Below, piece by piece: positions 1-8,639 of a stretch of 33,334 nt of DNA. Position numbers and translations under genes: made by a program. The notes beneath the pieces were generated by a model. It ran no database searches, was not told the origin of the DNA, and saw only the letters and a program-made list of their open reading frames with translations. Where the stretch lies: the NCBI GenBank assembly GCA_029263295.1, contig JAJCXT010000006.1:1-33334 (forward strand), given 5' to 3'. Within the stretch, counting starts at the first letter, position 1. Every line of letters begins with the position of its first letter. The stretch comes from Acidobacteriota bacterium (GTDB lineage: Bacteria > Acidobacteriota > UBA890 > WLXD01).

Positions 1-1693
1 CGGGCTCGGCTGCCTCGGCGGCGGGCTCGACGACGATCGCGTCAGACGGACCGCGTTCCCAGACGGAGACCTCGGCGCGCCCGCGCTCGAGCCAAAGCGC
101 CCATACGGTCAGGTCGCGACGATGACTGAACATCACACCGACCTCGGCTTCGTGTAGGACCTCTTCGCTCAAATGACCGGACACCCGGTCGAGGGCCACC
201 CAGGCGCCGGGGCATCCATACTCGCCGGTCATCCGCTGGGCGAACAAGAGGTTGGCCTCCTCGTTGGGCGTCAGCGCCAGGGCGCCCGCCCTGAATTCCG
301 GCTGTGATCGCTGCGCCACGCGCTCGGTCAGACCGTTGCCGAAGATCACCTGAAAGTCGCGGCCACGCGCCTGGTTGGCGCGGTCCGCGTTGGATTCGAT
401 GATGATCGATTTGGCCCCTGCCTCTCTCAGTGCGCCCGCCACGGCAAGCCCGAGGCCGCTGGCGCCCAGGATCACGTAACCGTCGCCACCGCGGCGCCGC
501 ACCCCGAGCAGGCTCGCTACCGGCCCCATCGTGAAACCCTGGACGACCACCGTGCCGGCAATGACCAGGAAGATGAGCGCGCTGAGCATGTCCCCGCCCT
601 CGATACCCGCCCGATCGAGAGAGCCGGCGAAGAGCGAGGCCACCGCCGCAGCCACGATGCCGCGCGGGGCCACCCAGCCTATGAGCATGCGCTCCTTGAT
701 CGTCAGCTCACTACCGCGCGTGCATACCGCCACCTGAAACGGCCGGACGATGAACATCAGAGCTGCCACGACAGCTACCGCTGGCGCGCCTAGTGCAAGC
801 ACATCGCGCACCGGAACCGAGGCGGCGAGCAGGACGAAGAGCAGGCCGATGAACAGCACGGTGAGCTGTTCCTTGAACTCGGACAACTCCTTGGATACGC
901 GCGTGTGCATGTTCCCGACCACCAGACCCGCGACCGTCGCCGCGACGATGCCGGTTTCGGCCATGAACGCGTCGGCGATCTGGTACAGCGCCAGCACCAT
1001 CGCCAGCGTGAAGATGTTCTCCAGCCCGTCGGGCACCACGCGTCGATGCTTGAGCGCCCAGGCAATCAGCCACCCTCCGACTGCCCCGAGAGGGAAACCT
1101 ATCGCGAACCGCAGAGCGAAGTGCGTGGCTCCCTCAGCGGTGGAAGCGAAGGACGCGGGCTGAACGAGAATCTCGAGCGCCACGACCGCGGTGATCGCGC
1201 CAACAGCGTCAATCAACACGCCCTCGGCCTCGAGCACCGTCTGCACCGACCGATTCACGCGCACGCGCCGCAGAAGCGGCGTCACGACAGTCGGCCCCGT
1301 GACAATTACCAGAGCGCCAAACAGAGCCGCCAGGCGCCAGTCCCAGCCGAGGAGCAACCGTACGGCCAAGGTGCCGCCCAGCATGGTGATTGCCGCCCCG
1401 ATGGTGAGCAGCCGGCGCACGACTTTGCCCTGGGCGCGGAGTCTCGAGAACTCGAGGTTGAGCCCTCCCTCGAACAGGATGATCGCCACCGCAAAACCGA
1501 TAATCGCTTCGAGGCCCGGCCCCAACGCATCGGGCTGGACCAGGCCCACACCATCGGGTCCTAGCAACACTCCCGTGGCCAGCAGCAGGACGATTCCGGG
1601 CACGCGCAGGTGACGTGCCACTCCCTGCGCCAGAACGCCCGCGGCGAGGGCAATTCCGATTGTGAAGGCCGGACTGAAGCTAGCGTGATCCAT
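1..1693 (-). CDS. CPA1-family Na+(K+)/H+ antiporter with C-terminal RCK/TrkA-N domain (3' end cut by window)
   Basis: An inner-membrane cation/proton antiporter reads from ATG 1693 to the window edge, giving 564 residues without a stop. The first ~400 residues are hydrophobic helices with CPA1 marks: GPTVVTPLLRR, EAEGVLIDAVGAI with its membrane aspartate, and WVAPRGIVAAAVASLFA. A soluble Rossmann domain follows (VILGASGLGLAVAG, a glycine-rich nucleotide loop), as in RCK/TrkA-N regulatory domains, which in related transporters bind nucleotides to gate transport. No Shine-Dalgarno lies before the ATG. A TATACT at 1707-1702 (minus strand) could be a -10 box almost touching the start, so the mRNA may be nearly leaderless. 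Only 24 bases separate the ATG from a MITE-like element. The ion (Na+ or K+) cannot be decided from sequence, and the C-terminus is missing. Confidence 0.9.
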   Translation of the reverse strand, partial: MDHASFSPAFTIGIALAAGVLAQGVARHLRVPGIVLLLATGVLLGPDGVGLVQPDALGPGLEAIIGFAVAIILFEGGLNLEFSRLRAQGKVVRRLLTIGAAITMLGGTLAVRLLLGWDWRLAALFGALVIVTGPTVVTPLLRRVRVNRSVQTVLEAEGVLIDAVGAITAVVALEILVQPASFASTAEGATHFALRFAIGFPLGAVGGWLIAWALKHRRVVPDGLENIFTLAMVLALYQIADAFMAETGIVAATVAGLVVGNMHTRVSKELSEFKEQLTVLFIGLLFVLLAASVPVRDVLALGAPAVAVVAALMFIVRPFQVAVCTRGSELTIKERMLIGWVAPRGIVAAAVASLFAGSLDRAGIEGGDMLSALIFLVIAGTVVVQGFTMGPVASLLGVRRRGGDGYVILGASGLGLAVAGALREAGAKSIIIESNADRANQARGRDFQVIFGNGLTERVAQRSQPEFRAGALALTPNEEANLLFAQRMTGEYGCPGAWVALDRVSGHLSEEVLHEAEVGVMFSHRRDLTVWALWLERGRAEVSVWERGPSDAIVVEPAAEAAEP

Positions 1694-1717
1694 GGGCGGC
1701 GAGTATACATAGGCCAA

Positions 1718-1994
1718 CTAGCAGCCTGTGGTTAAAGTCAAATGGACCTCGTTGCGTCGAATTGTGGGCAGATGCAAGGCGGACAGACGCAGGCGATGCC
1801 TTTGCATCGTCGAGGATGGCCAACGCCGCAGATGCCCGCAATCCGACGCAACCCTTCGGGCGACAGGGGGTTGCGGGCCCATGCTGCGTCACTCCTCGTC
1901 GCCGATGCGAGAGCATCGCCTCCTCCTCGTTCCTTACCTTCACCTCGCAAGACCCTGTCGCGAGGCCCATCTGACTCTAACCACAGGCTGCTAG
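1718..1994. mobile_element. MITE-like element with 34-bp terminal inverted repeats and nested hairpins
   Basis: The ends 1718-1751 and 1961-1994 are inverted repeats matching at 31 of 34 positions. Both begin CTAGCAGCCTGTGGTTA, and differences occur only after base 17. CTAG at each outer edge may be a 4-bp target duplication or part of the repeat. Inside, 1751-1770 pairs with 1833-1852 (18 of 20). That stem encloses hairpin CGATGC-CTTT-GCATCG (1794-1809). A second hairpin, CGATGC-GAGA-GCATCG, lies at 1903-1918. An 8-bp stem pairs 1847-1854 (CGCAACCC) with 1868-1875 (GGGTTGCG). No convincing protein is encoded, so the element would need a transposase in trans. It fills the gap between two divergent genes. 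Naming the family needs a search for other copies. Confidence 0.82.
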
Positions 1995-1997
1995 GAG
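1993..1997 (+). promoter_or_regulatory. Ribosome binding site AGGAG built across the MITE edge
   Basis: AGGAG ends 7 bases before ATG 2005, an ideal position. Its first two bases (AG, 1993-1994) are the last bases of the element's right terminal repeat and the rest is flanking DNA. The ribosome binding site of the ChaN-PDZ gene therefore straddles the insertion junction. Confidence 0.7.
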
Positions 1998-2004
1998 CCC
2001 CCCG

Positions 2005-3225
2005 ATGAAGAAAGTCGTTTTCGCCGCGCTCGTCGCGCTCGCCGTGTCCATTCCGTCGACCGCCGTCGCGCAGGGAGTCTTCGATCTGCCGATCGGCGAC
2101 CCCAGCCGTAGCGGATCGACCCTAAGGCCCGCCTTGGACGTGATCGTGGCCACTGCGGACGGGGCGGAACTGACCCCCGCGCAGATCGCCGAGCGCCTAG
2201 AAGGTGTGCGCCTCCTGCTCATCGGCGAGTCACACACCAGCATGGACTTCCACCGCGTCCAGGACCGTGTCGTCCGCGCGCTGCAGGACTCTGGCCGCCG
2301 CGTCTTGATCGGCCTCGAGATGTTCCCCGTCACCGAACAGGCGAGTCTCGATCGCTGGAACGACGGCACGTGGAGCGAGGACGAGTTCGTGACGAACTCG
2401 GAGTGGTATCGCCACTGGGGCTACAACTGGCTCTACTACCGGGACATCTTCCAGACCGCGCGCTCAGGCAACTCGCCGATGTTCGCTGTCAACGCGCCGC
2501 GGGCCAACGTCAGCGCCGTCCGCCGCAAGGGCTTCGAAGGACTTACGGACGAGGAGCGTACGGGCATTCCGCCGCACGTCGATACCGACGACGAAGATCA
2601 CTTCACCTTGTTCCGGTCGTACTTCGATGATGAAGAGGACGACGACAGCACCCACACCGCCGGCATGACCGATGAGCAGTGGCAAGGAATGTTCGCGGCA
2701 CAGTGCACCTGGGACGGCGCGATGGCATGGAACGCCGTGCAGAACCTCGAGGCCGACAACGACCCGAACTCGATCATGGTCGTGATGGTGGGCTCCGGCC
2801 ACGTTGCCTACGGGCTGGGCATCGCGCGCCAGGCGCAGGGCTACTTCAACGGCAAGGTCGCGACGCTGATCCCCGTGCCCATGGAGGAAGAGGACGGCGA
2901 ACCCATCGAGGCCGTGCGCGGCTCGTACGCCGACTTCGTCTGGGGTGTGCCCGGCGAGACCGCGCCACTGTACCCGTCGTTGGGCACGTCGCTCACCGAG
3001 AAAGACGGCGGCCTGAGTGTCCTGTTCTCGGATCCCGAGAGCCTTGCGGGCAAATCGGGAATCACCTCCGGGGATCGCATCACGGCATTCGACGGCTGGG
3101 AAGTTGCCGACAAGTTGACCTTCAACCGTCTGGTGGCCGACCTGCGGTGGGGCGATACGGTACGGCTGACTGTCGCTCGCGGCGACGAGAATCTGGAGAT
3201 CGCGATCCCGCTGCGCCGCGAGTAG
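2005..3225 (+). CDS. Exported ChaN-like (haem-binding uptake family) protein with C-terminal PDZ domain
   Basis: This 406-residue protein has a signal peptide (1-23, ending AVAQ). Residues ~60-290 form a ChaN/DUF399-type domain: LLLIGESHTSMDFH at 70-83, IGLEMFPVTEQ, and a WYRHWGYNWLYYRDIF segment. ChaN proteins are cell-envelope proteins, and one studied member binds haem between two subunits; the Tiki/TraB protease fold is related. The last ~85 residues form a PDZ domain (GLSVLFSDPESLAGKSGI then SGDRITAFDGWEV), which usually binds peptide C-termini. A very acidic stretch (DDEEDDD) lies near residue 210. The start is set by AGGAG at 1993-1997. The stop is 3 bases from the stop of the convergent gene. 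A role in haem/iron handling or envelope proteolysis is inferred; the domain calls are firmer. Confidence 0.8.
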   Translation: MKKVVFAALVALAVSIPSTAVAQGVFDLPIGDPSRSGSTLRPALDVIVATADGAELTPAQIAERLEGVRLLLIGESHTSMDFHRVQDRVVRALQDSGRRVLIGLEMFPVTEQASLDRWNDGTWSEDEFVTNSEWYRHWGYNWLYYRDIFQTARSGNSPMFAVNAPRANVSAVRRKGFEGLTDEERTGIPPHVDTDDEDHFTLFRSYFDDEEDDDSTHTAGMTDEQWQGMFAAQCTWDGAMAWNAVQNLEADNDPNSIMVVMVGSGHVAYGLGIARQAQGYFNGKVATLIPVPMEEEDGEPIEAVRGSYADFVWGVPGETAPLYPSLGTSLTEKDGGLSVLFSDPESLAGKSGITSGDRITAFDGWEVADKLTFNRLVADLRWGDTVRLTVARGDENLEIAIPLRRE

Positions 3226-3228
3226 CCA

Positions 3229-5757
3229 CTACTTCCGAACGCGGACGCGCCAGGCGCCGCGGCCATGCGTGAAGGCGTAGAGCACGTTCGCCGCGCCTTC
3301 GCGCTGAAGGTGTAGCGACTCGGTAACGATGTTGCCGAATCCAGCATTCTCCTGCGCCCAGGTGGCTCCCCCGTCGGTGGAAACGAATACGCCCAGATCC
3401 GTGCCGAGGAACAGTCGTTGCGTGTTGGTCGAGTCCACGACGATCACGTGCACCGGGATGTCCGGCAAGCTCGCTTCTCCAGCCCCGTCAATCGACTTCC
3501 AGCGCCGCCCGCCATCGGTACTGCGAAAGACATGCGCGCCACCGAAACCTCCGTATGTCGCATAGATCGTGTCAGCGTCTTCCGGATCGAAAGCGACCCA
3601 GGTGACCCACGCACGACGCGGCCTCTTGCGCGACCACTTCGTCCCCGCGTTCGCCGCACTGCCACGGGCTGTGAAGTGGATGAAGCCCAGCTCAGTACCC
3701 GCCGCCACCCGCTCGGAGTCGCTCGGTGACACGGCCACAGCCGTCGCCCTGCCCTTGAGCTTCTTGCTCGCCGTCTGCCAACTGACCGCGCCGTTGGTCG
3801 ACCGATACATCTGCTTGCCACCGATCCACAGGGTCTTCGAGTTGCCCGGGTCCATCACGAACGGGGTGATGAACACGAAATTGCCGCCGGGATCGAGAAA
3901 CTGCCCATTCCCGGGGGGCAGCCCGAGAGTGGCGGATACGATCGTTCCGCCTCCATCGGTAGTGCGCGCGAGATTGCCGTTCTGCGACTCGAGGTAGAAG
4001 ACGTCCTGATCGTCGGGATCGATCGCCACGTAACCACCGTCACCACCAAACAGACTGATCCAGCCATTGAGCCCGTTACGGCGCGGGCGGTAGCGCGTGC
4101 CGTTGTCCTGCGTGCCACCCATGAACGACTTCCCGTCTGCAAACGGCAGCCCGTGGTAGAACTGCGTAATCTCGAAGTCGTTGTTCAGGGAGCGATAAGT
4201 AACCCCGCTGTTGGCCGGATCGCAGGCGGCCGCGGCGCCCGTAGCAACCGTGGCGCGCGCGTTGTCGCTGCGCCAGACTCCGCCATCGTTCGACAGGAAG
4301 ATGGTCTGATTGCCGGCGCCGTCGTAGTCGGGATGGAACGTCAGCCCGTGCTGATCGGAGTGCGAGTAGCTGGGCGCGGGATTGGCACCGCCTGCCCACC
4401 AGAAAGACGCCGGCCCCCAGTTGCGACCACCGTCGGACGAGCGGAACCAGTCGACCCCTCCTGCCCAGACGATGTCTGGATTCACGGGGTCGACCTCGAT
4501 AGCGTTCACGTACCAGCCCATCGGCAGCACGGTGTTCGGCCCGGTAAAGCCGCAGTTCACCAGCGTCATCAAGACGGCGTTATGCAGCAACCAGGTGTTG
4601 TGCACCGCGGGATCGCTGTTGCGAACTGTCGCCTGCCAGCTGCCGGCCGAACCTCCGGCATCCGAGCGAAACACGGCGTGTAACGCCTGCTCGTATGTGC
4701 CGCCACTATTGCTGGCCGCCAGCGCGTAGATCACATCCTGGTTGGCAGGCGCCAATGCGATCGAGGTACGCCCCATCCCTGGCTCACTCAGCACCGACTT
4801 GAACTTCGTTGCCCTTCGCCCCCCCGCGCTGTTCGAGCGATATACCGTCGCTCGTTCGAACGTGCCGCAGGACGCGAAGAGAACGTCGTCGGCTCGATCG
4901 GTGCGAATCGCCAGATCCAGGCATCCGCCCTTCTCCTTCGTCTCCAGAATCGACTCCCAAGTGGCGCCGTCGTCCAAGCTGCGAAGTACGCCCGTCCTCG
5001 TGGCTGCGTAGATCCGACCGCCGTCGCGTGAGTAGAGAATCTCGTTGACGAACCAGAAGTCCTCGCCGTCGGTACCAGGCAGCATCGTCCATGAACCGCC
5101 AGCGTCGATGGTACGGAAGACCCCACCACCTCGCAGTGGCAGCCCGGTGCCGCGCACGTCTTCGCGGAAGTACCCTTCGCCGGTTCCGACAACGAGCGTG
5201 TCGGGATCGATGGGATGCATGGCCATCGAATTCACGGCGATGTTCTGCATGTCCGCGCCGCTGATCTTCCAGGCGCCGCCGCCGTTGATCGTCTTCCACA
5301 CGCCCCCCGACACACCGCCCGCGTACATGACGTTCGGCTCCTCCGGATCCACGGCCAGCGTTCGCGTGCGACCGCCCACATTGCCCGGCCCGAGGGTCTT
5401 CCAGGAGCCGCGCAGCAGCGACTTTCCGGCCCGTGCCGACCGCGTTTCCAGCGAGCTCAGGTAGCGGCCTTCCGCCACCGAGTACATCGGCATGCGCTCG
5501 ACATGCTGCTCGGCGCGGGCGTACGCCGCGCGCGTGTCGATCCTTGCGTCTGCCGGCAAGCGCTTCGCGTTGTAGTGGCGTTGTGCCTGCCCCGGAGCAC
5601 CGTACGGAACCGGTATTACGCGTCGGAGCCGTGCCATCTTCTGGACGATCGCGGCCGGCACCGACGAAGGCCGAGGTGACAACGGAATCCGGGAATCAGC
5701 GACCATCGCCGCGGTCACGGCTGCCAACACGAGAAACGCGTGACGCTTTTGCTGCAT
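3229..5757 (-). CDS. Secreted Asp-box (BNR/VPS10-like) beta-propeller protein
   Basis: The likely start is ATG 5757, giving 842 residues: the product then begins MQQKRHAFLVLAAVTAAMVA, a signal peptide. The frame stays open to 5919, but that longer version would bury the signal peptide and overlap the divergent Nudix gene. At least eight Asp-box motifs (S/T-x-D-x-G-x-x-W type) are visible, for example SLDDGATW, SSDGGRNW, RSTDGGRRW and VSTDGGATW. They fit one or two multi-blade propellers of the VPS10/sialidase superfamily, often annotated as glycosyl hydrolases. The C-terminus (LYAFTHGRGAWRVRVRK) lacks an obvious sorting domain. No glycosidase catalytic set could be assigned, so binding or structural roles are as likely as catalysis. 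Confidence 0.82.
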   Translation of the reverse strand: MQQKRHAFLVLAAVTAAMVADSRIPLSPRPSSVPAAIVQKMARLRRVIPVPYGAPGQAQRHYNAKRLPADARIDTRAAYARAEQHVERMPMYSVAEGRYLSSLETRSARAGKSLLRGSWKTLGPGNVGGRTRTLAVDPEEPNVMYAGGVSGGVWKTINGGGAWKISGADMQNIAVNSMAMHPIDPDTLVVGTGEGYFREDVRGTGLPLRGGGVFRTIDAGGSWTMLPGTDGEDFWFVNEILYSRDGGRIYAATRTGVLRSLDDGATWESILETKEKGGCLDLAIRTDRADDVLFASCGTFERATVYRSNSAGGRRATKFKSVLSEPGMGRTSIALAPANQDVIYALAASNSGGTYEQALHAVFRSDAGGSAGSWQATVRNSDPAVHNTWLLHNAVLMTLVNCGFTGPNTVLPMGWYVNAIEVDPVNPDIVWAGGVDWFRSSDGGRNWGPASFWWAGGANPAPSYSHSDQHGLTFHPDYDGAGNQTIFLSNDGGVWRSDNARATVATGAAAACDPANSGVTYRSLNNDFEITQFYHGLPFADGKSFMGGTQDNGTRYRPRRNGLNGWISLFGGDGGYVAIDPDDQDVFYLESQNGNLARTTDGGGTIVSATLGLPPGNGQFLDPGGNFVFITPFVMDPGNSKTLWIGGKQMYRSTNGAVSWQTASKKLKGRATAVAVSPSDSERVAAGTELGFIHFTARGSAANAGTKWSRKRPRRAWVTWVAFDPEDADTIYATYGGFGGAHVFRSTDGGRRWKSIDGAGEASLPDIPVHVIVVDSTNTQRLFLGTDLGVFVSTDGGATWAQENAGFGNIVTESLHLQREGAANVLYAFTHGRGAWRVRVRK

Positions 5758-5910
5758 GAGTACTCTCGATGTCCGGTGGGCGCTGTTGCGATGAGGAGGG
5801 AGAACGCGAACCAGCAGCATCCGTATTCTATGGAGAAAGGGCCTTTGCCTGCACGTCTGGGAATCGCGGGCCCATGAGCCCGCTTCGGGGCCTGCTCCGG
5901 GAACTGACCT

Positions 5911-6609
5911 ATGGACCATCTTGCCGACGCCTTCCGCGTCGAAGAACTACTGAGTGCGGGGCTAACTGGCCACCTGCCCGGCGTCGCGGCCCAGCTCCGC
6001 ATGTCGCCGCGACCACGCCACGGCTGGAGGCCGGATGTCTATCCACCCGACTGCCGTCAGGCAGCCGGGCTGCTGCTCGTGTACCCGCTGGACGGCCGAG
6101 CCCGGATCGTGCTGACCCAGCGCGCCGACCTACCCGATCACGGCGGACAGGTGTCATTGCCGGGCGGCGAGATGGAATCGGGTGAGACGCTGATCGAGGC
6201 TGCGCTCCGTGAGGCCCAGGAGGAAGTCGACATCGATCCCCGCCTCGTGGCCGTGCTGGGAAGCCTCACCCCGATTCACATTCCGGTGAGCAACTTCGTG
6301 CTGCACCCGATCGTGGGTATCGCGCACGCGCGCCCCGACATGCGCCCAGCCGACGACGAGGTGGCCCGAATCCTCGAGCCCCAGATCGTCGCGCTCGCCG
6401 ACCCCCAGCAACAAGCGGTGCGCACGGGCACGTACGCCGAACCGCCACCGTTGATCCCCTACTTCAGTGTCGAGGACTTGGAGGTCTGGGGAGCGACAGC
6501 CATGGTCGTGGCGGAGTTCCTCGCGGTGCTGGGTGTCGCACCTGACCCGTGGGGCGAAGGGCCGGAGACGACCTCCGAAACCTCAGCCGAGGGGAGCGAA
6601 TCCGAGTGA
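5911..6609 (+). CDS. Nudix hydrolase, NudL/CoA-pyrophosphatase-like
   Basis: This 232-residue cytoplasmic protein has a Nudix domain at about 48-190. The Nudix box starts at G86 and keeps E92, R100, E101, E104 and E105, the metal-binding core. The box's usual second glycine is D107. Just before it, VLTQRADLPDHGGQVSLPGG resembles the CoA-pyrophosphatase signature of NudL (LLTxR...GxxxFPGG), with one residue fewer and the signature arginine missing. NudL enzymes cleave CoA and derivatives to 3',5'-ADP and 4'-phosphopantetheine; CoA as substrate is inferred. The last ~25 residues are acidic and Ser/Thr-rich. The gene is divergent from the propeller gene and is followed 60 bases later by the TRAP binding protein. 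Confidence 0.85.
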   Translation: MDHLADAFRVEELLSAGLTGHLPGVAAQLRMSPRPRHGWRPDVYPPDCRQAAGLLLVYPLDGRARIVLTQRADLPDHGGQVSLPGGEMESGETLIEAALREAQEEVDIDPRLVAVLGSLTPIHIPVSNFVLHPIVGIAHARPDMRPADDEVARILEPQIVALADPQQQAVRTGTYAEPPPLIPYFSVEDLEVWGATAMVVAEFLAVLGVAPDPWGEGPETTSETSAEGSESE

Positions 6610-6669
6610 TACGCTCACGCTGGTTGCTGCTCTGCTGGCGCCATGTCTCCCCTCTCCAGGAAGAACTCA

Positions 6670-7794
<1,125 letters not shown>

Positions 7795-7920
7795 CCCCGC
7801 TCTTCGGAACGACTCCGGGAATGGACACGAGATTCTCTGATCGGCTCATGACCATCCCTCCTCCACCTGGCAGCGCCACCCTGGACAAGCGCACACGTCC
7901 CAAGGGATGATCCGTGGCAG

Positions 7921-7939
7921 CGTAGGTCCCCTACGGAGG
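7921..7939 (+). promoter_or_regulatory. Hairpin abutting the Shine-Dalgarno of the 7945 gene
   Basis: CGTAGG (7921-7926) pairs perfectly with CCTACG (7930-7935) across a 3-base loop. The stem's last base is the first base of GGAGG (7935-7939), the ribosome binding site 5 bases before ATG 7945. It could mildly modulate translation, or be chance. Confidence 0.35.
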
Positions 7940-7944
7940 TACGC

Positions 7945-8550
7945 ATGCGAACGTCACACGCTGATTCCATCGGGATGGTTACGAGGCTCGTCGCAAGTGC
8001 GACCGTGCTCGCGCTTGCTGCAGGCGCAAGCGCCCAACCCCAGGATGAACCGCCGGAGATACCGAGTGGGGTGCCCGAGCACTATTCGGCTCTCCGGATC
8101 TATGCGGAGGGCGAGATCCTCGAGGTTCTCGACGGTGGCCGGACTCTCATGATTCTCGCCCCCACCCGTGGCGGTCATCTGTTTGGCGACGGACGCTCAG
8201 ACCCTGCCGACCCCCTCGGATCCGGGGGCCTGCGCGGACTGACGACCTCTCCACGACTGAACAAGGTCGTGGTGCGCCTGCGAAACGCTCAGGGCTGGCT
8301 TTTCATCGATGATCCCGACGGCGGGCCACAAGAGCGAATTCGAATGGACTACGGGCGGGAAGTGTTCGCGCCCGGGCAACTCGTCGAGATTGGTCCAGCC
8401 CCCGGACTACCGAGTGAAGCCTCGGAAGGCAGCATCAACAGTCAGGCGACCGCCTCGGGCCTGACGACGGGAGTCCGAACCGTGCTATCCGTGTCAGTGA
8501 CAGGGTGGATCTACATCAGGCTCAATCGGTTCAAGGAAGAAAAAGAGTAG
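7945..8550 (+). CDS. Secreted protein of unknown function
   Basis: I do not recognise this 201-residue protein. GGAGG at 7935-7939 supports ATG 7945; ATG 7975 (MVTRLVAS) is the alternative and would shorten the leader. A hydrophobic segment ending AGASAQ (about residue 31) is a plausible signal peptide. The mature part looks beta-rich with few cysteines: GEILEVLDGGRTLMIL, LNKVVVRLRNAQGWLFID, then a Ser/Gly-rich linker (SEASEGSINSQATASG) and a hydrophobic final strand (VLSVSVTGWIYIRLNRF) ending in a charged KEEKE tail. It lies between the TRAP receptor and the LVIVD propeller, all on the plus strand. GC and codon use resemble the neighbours. Spacing to both is 90-150 bases, so an operon is uncertain. 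Confidence 0.7.
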   Translation: MRTSHADSIGMVTRLVASATVLALAAGASAQPQDEPPEIPSGVPEHYSALRIYAEGEILEVLDGGRTLMILAPTRGGHLFGDGRSDPADPLGSGGLRGLTTSPRLNKVVVRLRNAQGWLFIDDPDGGPQERIRMDYGREVFAPGQLVEIGPAPGLPSEASEGSINSQATASGLTTGVRTVLSVSVTGWIYIRLNRFKEEKE

Positions 8551-8639
8551 CTCTGGCCGGGCCGCCTCGCGCTGCAGCCCGACACGACGCGGCCACGGAC
8601 TGCTAGACTCTGGGTTCCCCCTGAGACGAGAGTACCTTC

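Noticed and set aside
1735-1974. Short open frames inside the MITE on both strands
   Set aside because: They are forced by the inverted-repeat structure, have no ribosome binding sites and no family resemblance.
5758-5919. Upstream extension of the Asp-box propeller gene
   Set aside because: It would bury the signal peptide and overlap the divergent Nudix gene; ATG 5757 is better.
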